DNA of 64,000 nucleotides from Azorinus chamasolen. Taxonomy: Eukaryota > Mollusca > Bivalvia > Cardiida > Solecurtidae. Below, piece by piece: positions 39,901 through 51,900 of this stretch. Position numbers and translations under genes: made by a program. Position 1 is the stretch's first letter. Each line of letters opens with the position of its first letter. The notes under the pieces are model-generated. The model ran no database searches and had not been told where the DNA came from. It was given only the letters and a program-made list of their open reading frames with translations. Where the stretch lies: the NCBI GenBank assembly GCA_963576725.1, contig OY755242.1:58758480-58822479 (forward strand), given 5' to 3'.

Positions 39901-42900
39901 TTGCTTTTCTATTTCTATATTTTTTACCTGGGCCAAAACCTAATTTGGTCATGCACCATTATAAATATTAAGCTAATTAATATTCATACACATATTAATG
40001 GGTTGATAACATGGTAAAAAGACTTTTTTTTTCTAGTGCCAGTATACTATACAGAGATGCTTGACACTGTACAGAGAGCCAAGGATGAGAACATCAGCAC
40101 TGAAAATCTGATCCTGGAGATCAACTCTCTGAAGTAAGACACCCATCTAAAAACTATGAATCTTTTACCCTATCATTGCCAAGTTTGCAGACTGATGAAT
40201 ATAAGAAATCATGACTGAATATTGATTAGGTGATATTTTTTTAGCTCACCAGAGGGTGAGCTTTTGTGATTGCCTGATGTCCGTAGTGCGTCGTCCAGCG
40301 TCGGGCGTCAACAATTTCAACCTTTGAAAATCTTCTCCTCTGAATCTACAAGGTTCTCAGCTTTCATCTTTGGTACATAGCATCATCTGTAGGTCCTCTT
40401 CAAAAGTTATATGAATTATGCCCCTGGGGTCAAAATTGGCCCCGCCCCAGGGGTGTTCAGTTTTCAATAGAAACATATAGTGAAAACTTTGAAATTCTTC
40501 TCCTCTGAAACTAGAAGGTTCTCAGCTTTCTTATTTGGCACATAGCTTCAACTTCAGGTCTTCTACAAAAGTTATATAAGTTATGCTCCTAGGGTCAAAA
40601 TTGGTCCCACCCCAGGGATTGCTAGTTTTTAGCTCACCAGAGCACAAAGTGCTCAGGGTGAGCTTTTGTGATCGCCTGATGTCTGTCGTTTGTCGTGCGT
40701 CGTGAGTCGTGCATCGTGCGTCGTCAACAATTTGAACTTTAAAAGTCTTCTCCTCTGAATCTACAGTGTTCTCAGCTTTCATCTTTGGCACATAGCATCA
40801 CCTATAGGTCCTCTACAAAAGTTATATAAATTATGTCCCTGGAGTCAAAATTGGCCTCGCCACGGTCCCAGGGGTGGCCAGTTTTCTAGTGTCAATGACT
40901 GTTGTTTTCTGTACAAGTAGCAGAATGCTGGGCTCACTTAGGTTTGGCATGGGGAAAACTTCAAAAATCTTCTTGTCAAAAACTACATGTCACAGAGCTT
41001 AGATATTTGGTGTATATATTTACTTAGTATACCTTATTGACATTGGTTAATATCATAGTTCTGAGGTTAAAATTGGCCCTGCCCTGTTGGTTATACTTTA
41101 AAATAGATTTTTTCACTATAAAGGTTCCTCTTTGCTAGAAGGACTGTAAACACTCCATCTGTATTACGCAATCACTTGAGAGGGCAAGTTCCTGGTCAAA
41201 CTTCTATGAAGTTGTCTGCTTCAGAATTAGTGTCTGTTTGTTCACATTGTTTTTAACCCATTCCCTCATAGGCTATTTTCAGATCCTGCCTCTTGGAAAA
41301 TTTCAGAATTGTGTAGATTTGAAACCATTGTGATAAGTAGAGCATTTACTCCTATGGAGCAAATGCTCTATTTATCACAATGGTTTCATAAAGTGACTAC
41401 TATACCTCTTTGAATAAATCTACTGATAAGGAGCATTAATTAGAGAAAAGGAAAATTTCAGAATTGTGTAGATTTGAAACCATTGTGATAAATAGTGAAT
41501 TTACTCCTATGGATCAAATGCTCTATTTATCACAGGCTTTTTTCAGATCCTACCTTTTTGAATAGATCTTCTGATAAGGAGCATTAATTAGAGAAAAGGA
41601 AAATTGCAGAATTGTGTAGATTTCAAACCATTGTGATAAATAGAGCATTTGCTCCATAGGAGTAAATTAACTCATATACAAACCACATATAAAGTTACAT
41701 ACCGGTATGTGTCAGATCAGAATCCAAACTGGGTGCTAATTTCGGTCAAGTCTTGCTAAGCAGTGATAGGGTTGTCATCTGTTAGAAATGTTGTATGCTT
41801 ATTCAAAGAGGTAAATCTGAGTCTACTCTGTTTGCAAATGCGTGAAAACATGTTTATATGAGGGAAAGGGTTAATTAGAGAAAAGGAAAATTTCAGAATT
41901 GTGTAGATTTGAAACCATTGTGATAAATAGTGCATTTACTCCTATGGAGCAAATGCTCTATTTATCACAAAGGCAAATGCTCTATTTATCACAATTGTTT
42001 CATATACAGTTACTATAATACCTCTTTGAATAAATCTACTGATAAGGAGCATTAATTAGAGAAAAGGAAAATTTCAGAATTGTGTAGATTTGAAACCATT
42101 GTGATAAATAGAACATTTACTCCTATGGAGCAAATGCTCTATTTATCACAAAGGCTTTTTAGCTCACCAGAGCACAAAGTGCTCAGGGTGAGCTTTTGTG
42201 ATCGCCAGATGTCTGTCGTCCGTCGGCGTGCGTCGTGCGTCGTCGGGCGTCAACAATTTGAACCTTTAAAAATCTTCTCCTCTGAATCTACAGGGTTCTC
42301 AGCTTTCATCTTTGGTACATAGCATCACCTATAGGTCCTCTACAAAAGTTATATAAATTATACCCCTGGGGTCAAAATTGGCCCTGCCCCAGAGGTTTTC
42401 AGTTTTCAATAGAAACATATAGTGAAAACTTTGAACATCATCTCCTCTAAAACTAGAAGGTCCTCAGCTTTCATATTTGGCACATAGCTTCAACTTCAGG
42501 GCTTCTACAAAAGTTATATAAATTATGCCCCTAGGATAAAAATTGGTCCCACCCCAGGGATTAACAGTTTTTTGTAGCTGACTACATAAACAGCCCATGG
42601 GATCACTAGTTATGCATAGGAAAAACTTTAAAAATATTCTTGTCAGAAACTACATGTCCCAGAGCTTAGATATTTGGTGTATAGATTTACTTAACATAAC
42701 TTTATGAGTTTTATAAGTATCATAGTTCTGGGGTTAAAATTGGCCCTGCCCTGTGTGTATATACTTCTTTACACCAGAAATTACATTCTAACGGTTTCTC
42801 CTTAATATCACTCTTAGCTGAGACCAGTCAGAGGGAGTTCTTATATAATCACCCTTAGCCTGATCAGTAGAGTAGAAATTGTGTTTAGACAAATAACACA

Positions 42901-45900
42901 CACTCATTTAAGATTGAGAAAACTGTGGATAATTCTCAAAATGCAGAATACTCTTAAAGCTTTTTTCCATACCTATGCCCTGCATTAAGCTACCAGCTAT
43001 CAATATAGAGCATATCTGTTGTGAATTTCAGATTAACTCTTTGCATGCTGGGTAATTTTGTGATCTGCTAAATTGTTGTCTGCAGCATATTCACAAGTTA
43101 TCCTAACTACACACTTTCTTTCTAAGTTTTTCAGAAGTTCAGTCTCATTGACAAACAGTTCGGATATCAGATCAGGCACCACATTATGTTGGCCCTGATC
43201 TGGATCCAAACTGTTTGCATAGGTCATTAGTGGTGGGAGAATCCCACTACACACTTTCTTTCTAAGTTTTTCAGAAGTTCAGTCTCATTGACATTCAGTT
43301 TGGATATCAGATCAGGCACCACATTATGTTGGTCCTGATCTGGATCCAAACTGTTTGCATAGGTCATTAGTGGTGGGAGAATCCCACTACACACTTTCTT
43401 TCTAAGTTTTTCAGAAGTTCAGTCTCATTTACAAACAATTTGGATATCAGATCAGTCCCCACATTATGTGGGGCCTGATCTGGATCCAAACTGTTTGCAT
43501 AGGTCATTAGTGGTGGGAGAATCCGCCTCTAGCATCCAAAGAATACAAGTTCCAGTGGTCTAATGCTCTATCCATTCTTTCACTACATTCTTTTAGCATC
43601 ATGTTCAGGTCCTCTACAAAAGTTATATAAATTGTGTCCCTGGGGTCAAAATTGGCACCACCCCTGGGGTGTTAAGTTTTCAATAGAAACATATAGTGAA
43701 AACTTTGAAAATCTTCTCCTCTGATTGTCTGGTGAGCGATGTCAGGGCCATTCTGGCCCTCTTGTTTCAGATCCTACCTCTTTGAATAAATCTACTGATA
43801 AGGAGCATTAATTATAGAAAAAGAAAATTTCAGAATTGTGTAGATTTGAAACCATTGTGATAAATAGAACATTTACTCCTATGGAGCTTTTGCTCTATTT
43901 ATCACAATGGTTAGCAAATGCTCTATTTATCACAAAGGCTTTTTTCAGATCCTACCTTTTTGAATAAATCTACTGATAAGGAGCATTAATTAGAGAAAAG
44001 TAAAATTTCAGAATTGTGTAGATTTCAAACCATTGTGATAAATAGAGCATTTGCTCTATAGGAGTAAATTAACTCATATACAAACCACATATAAAGTTAC
44101 ATACCGGTATGCGTCAGATCAGAATCCATACTGTGTGCTGATTTCGGTCAAGTCTTGCTAAGAAGTGATAGGGTTGTCATCTGTTAGAAGTGTTGTATGC
44201 TTATTCAAAGAGGTAAATCTGGGTCTACTCTGTTTGCAAATCCGTGAAAACATGTTTATATGAGGGAAAGGGTTAATTAGAGGAAAGGAAAATTTCAGAA
44301 TTGTGTAGATTTGAAACCATTGTGATTAATAGTGCATTTACTCCTATGGAGCAAATGCTCTATTTATCACAAAGGCTTTTTTCAGAGCCTACCTCTTTGA
44401 ATCAATCTACTGATAAGGAGAATTAATTAGAGACAAGGAAAATTTCAGAATTGTGTAGGTTTGAAACCATTGTGATAAATAGAGCATTTACTCCTATGGA
44501 GCAAATGCTCTGTTTATCACAATGGTTTCATAATGTGACTGTTACAGAGGTGTAGAACAAAGGCTTTTTTCAGATCCTACCTTTTTGAATAGATCTTCTG
44601 ATAAGGAGAATTAATTAGAGAAAAGGAAAATTTCAGAATTGTGTAGATTTGAAACCATTGTAATAAATAGATCATTTGCTCCATAGGAGTAAATTTACTC
44701 ATATACAAACTACATACAAAGTTACATACCGGTATGTGTCAGATCAGAATCCAAACTGTGTGGTAATTTCAGTCAAGTCATGCTAAGCAGTGATAGGGTT
44801 GTCATCTGTTAGAAATTTTGTCTCTTATTCAAAGAGGTAAATCTGGGTCTACTTTGTTTGCTAATGCGTGAAAACACGTTTACATGAGGGAAAGGGTTAA
44901 TTAGAGAAAAGGAAAATTTCAGAATTGTGTAGATTTGAAACCATTGTGATAAATCACAATGGTTTAATAAAGTGACTATTACAGAGGCGTAGAAAGGCGT
45001 TTTTATGGAGGAAAGAGTATTCTATTAGCCGGCAGAGCACAACCTGGTCAGACAGCTCCTATAGAAACCATCTGATACGGGTCTGATCTGTTTGCAAATG
45101 CATCAAATCACATTTATATGAAGGAAAGGGTTTTAAAGGTCCAAAAGTTTATTAAAGATCGACTGCTTCCTGGCCCTTTTCAACAGAATTAAGACCAACA
45201 GGTATGGCACAGAGTTTGGATCCACAAAGGGTCAAATAACACCCCACAAAACAGGTGTCCAGTTTTCTTTAGAAACATACATGTAGTTAAAACTTTAAAA
45301 AATCTTTCCCTCTGGTGAGCGATTTCAGGGCCATCATGGCCCTCTTGTTTTGTAGCTGACTGCTTAAACAGCCCATGGGATCACTAGTTATGCATAGGAA
45401 AAACTTTAAAAACCTTCTTGTCAAAAACTACATGTCCCAGAGTTTAGATATTTGTTGTATAGATTTACTTAGCATACCTTTATGGGTTTTGTTAATATCA
45501 TAGTTCTGAGGTTAAAATTGGCCCTGCCCTGTGTATATAGACTTCTTCACATCAGAAACAACAGTTTAAAAGTTCCCCCTTAAACCAGACTGAGACTAGC
45601 CAGTGTGAGCGCTGATGTAATCACCCTTAGCCTGATCAGTAGAGTAGAAATTGTGTTTAGACAAATAACACACACTCATTTTAGATTGAGAAAACTATTT
45701 GGATAATTCTCAAAATGCAGAAAGCTCTTAAAGCTTTTTTCATACCTGTGCCTTGCATTAAGCTGTCAGCTATCAATAGTGTATCTGTTGTGAAGTTCAG
45801 CTTAATACAAGTTCTGCAGTGTTCTATGCACTACCCATTCTTTCAGTATTGTGATGTTATCTCCTTCAGAATTGTTGTCTGCTTGTTTAAGTTTGTTCAC

Positions 45901-48900
45901 ACTGTTTTTAATACATATCAAACTTACAATTAACTCTCTTGTACAAACCACATATGAAGTTACATATGTGTCAGATCAGAATCCAAACTTTGTGCTAAAT
46001 TCAGTCAAGTCATGCTCAGCAGTCACAGATAGGGTTGTAACACTGAGTTTCCGTTATCTGTTAGAAATAATAAAGTGAAAACTTTGAAAATCTTCTCTTA
46101 ATCTACAAGGTTCTCAGCTTTCATATTTGGCACATAGCACCATGTTTCTGTCCTCTACAAAAGTTATATAAATTATGCCCCTGGAGTCAAAATTGGCACC
46201 GCCCCAGGGTTGTCAGTTTTCAATAGAAACATATAGTGAAAACTTTGAAAATCTTCTCCTCTGATTGTCTGGTGAGCGATGTCAGGGCCATTCTGGCCCT
46301 CTTGTTTTGTGAACAAGTGAAGTTCTTAACATAGCAGAAACTAGAATCAGATCTATATTATTTCATTAGCAAACAGACCAGACCCTGATCAGATGGTTTC
46401 TACAGGAGCTTAAAAAGGCATCTTATTGAAGTAAAGGGTTAAACAAACTACTTATTTTACCCCCGCAAACTTGTTTGAGGGGTTATACATACTGGAATCA
46501 CCCTGTCCGACAGTCACTTTGGCAGGCGAGCAGGCCATTTGGTATGCATAATAACCACAAATAGATGATGTGCAAGACACACTTTTAATGTGTTTATTGC
46601 AGAGTTATCTCAACTTAAACATTTGAGTAATTTTTGTCATTTTGGCTGAAACATGAGTATTTGGTTTTGCGATCAAGGCTGCTATGCTGGGATATTCCGT
46701 CACCTTTAGTGATAGTTCTAGTGTTATCTCTTTCTAATCCTAGCATTTATGTTCCAAATTTTGTCAGTACCTCTATGATGTATACATATTTGTTATAAAA
46801 GTATCCATTGTGCTGTTTGTTCTCAGGCATGCCTATAACATCTCCATAAAGGAACTGACAGTGATGGTGATGAAGGCAATACTACAACAACCCTTTACAG
46901 AGGACCCCAGTCTAGCAGGGGCCCAAGCCCTTAAAGTGCTAAAGGAGGTAGGATCTTTTGGCATTCTTACAGGCATACTTATTTTTAGCTCGTCTGTTTC
47001 GAAGAAAAGTCGAGCTATTGTGATCACTGGGTCGTAGGCGTTGTCGTCGTCGACATGCAAAAACTTTAATGTAGCTCATTACTCGAAAAATATAAGAGGT
47101 ATCAATATGAAACTTCATAGGTTAGTAGATCTCATTGAGAGGAAGGCCCCTACTTAAGAACCATAACTCTTGTTTTCAAAATTTTGGAGTTATAGCTGGT
47201 TGGACAAGCACCAAATCAGATGAGCGTTGGCACCACACGCGGCTCTTGTTTATGATACAGCATTCTCAGTGGAAGCTTTTTAGTACCCATCAAATGCTTT
47301 CCCACTTAATCCTTTACCATCATAAAAACGCCTATACATGCCTTTGCAAACAGAATAGACCCAGATCAGGCAGCTCTTGTAGGAGCCATCTGATCTTGTT
47401 TGCTTATGAAATTATAATCTATCTGACATAAACAAGACAAGCATGTGTGCATATCCCTTTGTAAAAATTCAGCTAATAAATATTCATTATGTCAATATTT
47501 TTTGCATGAATATTCAACAGGGAAGATTAAACTTTTTAGCTCACCAGAGCACAAAGTGCTCAGGGGGAGCTTTTGTGATCGCCAGATGTCCGTCGTCCGT
47601 CGGCGTGCATCGTCCGTCGTCGGGCGTCAACAATTTGAACCTTTAAAAATCTTCTCCTCTGAATCTACAGGGTTCTCAGCTTTCATCTTTGGTACATAGC
47701 ATCACCTATAGGTCCTCTACAAAAGTTATATAAATTATGCCCCTGGGGTCAAAATTGGCCCCGCCCCAGGGGTGGGAAGTTTTCAATAGAAACATATAGT
47801 AAAACTTTGAAAATCTTCTCCTCTGAAACCAGAAGGTTATTAGCTTTCATATTTGGCACATAGCATCATGTTCAGGTCCTCTACAAAAGTTATATAAATT
47901 ATGACCCTGGGGTCAAAATTGGCCCCGCCCCAGGGGTGGGCAGTTTTCAATAGAAACAAATAATGAAATCTTTGAAAATCTTCTCCTCTGAAACTGAAAG
48001 GCTCTCATCTTTATACCCCCCACAACGAAGTTTGGGGGGGGTATACTGGAATCAGGTTGTCCGTCTGTCCGTCTGTCCGTCTGTCCGCACTCACCAAAGG
48101 GTAGTTGTGTGACTTTTTCTAACTAGTCGCACAAGTAAAATCATTAACCTGGCCATCTCTTGTGACATTAACCTGGCCATTTCTTGTGACATTAACCTGG
48201 CCAGTTGTGGGACATAGGGTTAGGGTAAGGGTTAGCTTCCAGATCATTCTATTCCAAAGTTAGAGCCAAAAATAGTTTTACTTGTGGGACTAGTCACACA
48301 AGAAAAGATCAAAGGAAAAAGTCACACAACTACCCATTTGTTAGTACGTCCGTCCGTCTGTCCGTCCGTCCGCACTCACCAAAGGGTAGTTGTGTGACTT
48401 TTTCTAACTTGTCGCACAAGTAAAATCATTAACCTGGCCATCTCTTGTGACATTAACCTGGCCATTTCTTGTGACATTAACCTGGCCAGTTGTGGGACAT
48501 AGGGTTAGGGTTAGGGTTAGCTTCCAGATCATTCTTTTCCAAAGTTAGAGCCAAAAATAGTTTTTCTTGTGGGACTAGTCCCACAAGAAAAGATCAAAGG
48601 AAAAAGTCACACAACTACCCATTTGTTAGTATGTCCGTCTGTCCGTCCGTGGACACAATTTTGTCCGGCCTTCTTCTTCTACAGTTTTGCTTCAATTTTG
48701 TTGAAAGTTCATATATAGCCATATGACCATATAAACCTGTGCACCGCATATTTCCGTTATGATCGGACCACTACTTCAGGAGTTATCTCCCCTTTTTAGT
48801 CCCGTACCAATGTTTTCCGGTTTTCTGGACTTTTTATGGAAGTGACTCCAGATATCAACTCTATATTTAGTACAAAGCTAAATCTGTATAAGTTACAGCT

Positions 48901-51900
48901 TATGTTACAATCTCAGTCCGGTTGAATAATTATTTCCAGAGTTATTGCCCTTGTACTTTAATTTTTTTCTTCAAATTTGGGATTTTCCGGACTTTTCTTG
49001 GAAGTGGTTGCAGATATTAACTGTATATTTGGCATAAAGCTAACTCTACATGATTTACAGCTTAATTCCCAATCTCAGTCTGGTTGAATAATTTTTGCCA
49101 GAGTTATGGCCCTTGAACTTTAATTTTTTGTCAAATTTTCAGTTTTCCGGACTTTTCTTGGAAGTGGTTGCAGATATTAACTTTATGTTTGGCATAAAGC
49201 TAACTCTACATGATTTACAGCTTAATTCCCAATCTCAGTCTGGTTGAAGAATTTTTGCCAGAGTTATGGCCCTTGAACTTTAATTTTTTGTCAAAATTTC
49301 AGTTTTCCGGTCTTTCTTTGGAAGTGGTTGCAGATATTAACTTCATATTTGACATAAAAATAAATCTAGATGAGGTACAGCTTAAGTTCAAATATCGGTC
49401 TGGTTGAATAATTTTTGTCAGAGTTATGGTCCTTGAACTTAATGTTTTTCTGAAAAGGTACCTAGCTTTAGAACTTTGGATTTGACAAAAACCTCATGAA
49501 AGGGTCTTATTTCTAAGAATTATTCTTCATTTTTATTACATAAATTGGGTTGGGGCATGTATTGTTTTTAAATCTCTTCACGTTTCTGTATGTACATAAT
49601 TTATGTTCAGATTGATGATAGGTGTTCTGACAAGCAGACAGGTGGGGGGTATTCGTTAGCCTTTGGCTTACAGTTCTAGTTCATATTTGGCACAGAGCAG
49701 CATATTCAGGTCCTCTACAAAAGTTATATAAATTAAGGCCCTGGGGTCAAAATTGGCCCCGCCCCAGGGGTGGGCAGTTTCCAATAGAAATATATAGTGA
49801 AAACTTTGAAAATCTTCTCCTCTGAAACCAGTAGGTTCTCAGCTTTCATATTTGGCACATAGCATCATGTTCAGGTCCTCTACAAAAGTTATATAAATTA
49901 TGGCCCTGGGGTTAAAATTAGCCCCGCCCCAGGGGTGGGCAGTTTTCAATAGAAACAAATAGTGAAATCTTTGAAAATCTTCTCCTCTGAAACTGGAAGG
50001 CGCTTAGCTTTCATATTTGGCACAGATCATCATGTTCAGGTCCTCTACAAAAGTTATATAAATTATGCCCCTGGGGTCAAAGTTGGGGCCGCCCCAGGGG
50101 TGAGAAGTTTTCAATAGAAACATATAGTAAACCTTTGAAAATCTTCTCCTTTGAAATCAGAAGTTTCTCAGCTTTCATATTTGGCACATAGCATCATGTT
50201 CAGGTCCTCTACAAAAGTTATATAAATTATGGCCCTGGGGTTAAAATTGGTCCGCCCCAGGGATCGGCAGTTTTCAATAGAAACAAATAGTGAAATATTT
50301 GAAAATCTTCTCCTCTGAAACTGGAAGGCGCTCAGCTTTCATATTTGGCATAGAGCATCATGTTCAGGTCCTCTACAAAAGTTATATTAATTATTGCCCT
50401 GGGGTCAAAATTGTCCCCGCCCCAGGGGTGGGCATTTTTTAATGGAAACAAATAGTGAAAACTTTGAAAATCTTCTTCTCTGAATCTGGAAAGTTCTCAG
50501 CTTTCATATTTGGCACATAGCATCATGTATAGGTCCTCTACAAAAGTTATATGAATTATGGCCCTGGGGTCAAAATTGGCTCCACCCCAGGGGTGGGTAG
50601 TTTTCAGCAGACACATATAGAGAAAACTTTGAAAATCTTCTCCTCTGAAACTGAAAGGTTCTCAGCTTTAATATTTGGCTCATAGCATCATGTTCAAGTC
50701 CTCTACAAAAGTTATATAAATTACGCCCCTGGGGTCAAAATTGGCCTGCCCCAGGGCCGGCTAGTTTTCTATAGAAACATATAGTGAAAACTTTGAAAAT
50801 CTTCTCCTCTGATTTTCTGGTGAGCGCTTCAGGGCCATTCTGGCCCTCTTGTTTCAAATCTATAATATCATTGTAAAAGAAATGGTTCCTATTCAATTCA
50901 ATATCTAAATTCAGATTCTAACGCAATCTGTCAGTTTCCTGCGATCTGATTGGCTCATGTGACCAAATTTGCGGCATATAAAAAGTGTTTTATATGTCGC
51001 AAATTCAACCAATCGAAAACGGCCGAATAACACCATGTGCATGTAAATATATCAATGCGCGTTGTTTATAAGCAATGATAAATCCGTATGCATACTTTGA
51101 CATATAAATCTAGATCTATTCCAGTTTTGCCCGTTATTTCAAGTTATTTTCCATTGTTTTCTGTGTCTCGACTTGAACGGTCTCTTATATGCACATGTGT
51201 CATGTGGAGAATTATTGAGATACTCCTATAAGCGTTGGGATCCAGATTAGCCCTTATTTATTATATCGTTCAAACATAACGTTATAAAGTGACGTCATTG
51301 TTACAGACGACGTTTTCCCGTATGGCGCCAAAGATAAAGATGACGTTACTTTACCAAAATGTGTATTGAATGTATGTATTGAGCATGTTGAATAGCTATC
51401 GCACAATAACTCATGACTAATGAAATGTATATATATAAACCAGTGTGAAAACACAGTTACTTTAAGAAATCTGAGAGAAACTGGTGTACTATTTCTTGCC
51501 TCATCACTCATTTAATCATCAGCGCGCAAAGGATATTACTTGAATTCAAATCGGCTGAACAATTTGTCGTTTTTCGTGTTAAGATTGCGTTAGAATAGGG
51601 TTAATCCTACTGTAATTTGAAATTTGCGACGGTATATGAGGTTTTTAACGGTCTTAAATTATTTTAATGACTCCGCCTTCGGCGTCGCCATTAAAATAAT
51701 TTGCGACCGTTAAAAACCTCATATACCGTCGCAAATGTCAAATTACAGTAGGGTTAACCCTATATTTACTGATGCAGTGCTAAGAAATCAGCAATTAACC
51801 CTTTCCTGTTTTCACACATTTGCAAACAGAGTAGACCCTGATCAAAAGGCTGCCATAGGAACCGTCTGGTCAGGGCCTGTTCTGTTTGCTAATGGGATGT

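Larger units (their letters stand above)
40242..46310 (+). mobile_element. Composite of AGCTCACC-family elements with embedded PB-B pieces
   Basis: Heads (AGCTCACCAGAG...GGTGAGCT) at 40243, 40628 and 42160. Tails (TCTGGCCCTCTTG or CATGGCCCTCTTG) at about 43764, 45345 and 46304. Cores with GGCACATAGCATCA between. The second head sits inside the core of the first copy. Most of intron 12 is this composite. Confidence 0.7.

Noticed and set aside
43555..43590. tRNA-like or SINE-like sequence (AGCATTAGACCACTGG on the minus strand)
   Set aside because: Too short, no box A/box B spacing that can be supported.
48219..48520. Short TTAGGG-like runs suggesting an interstitial telomere
   Set aside because: Only two to three units, duplicated with their surrounding element; no telomeric array.
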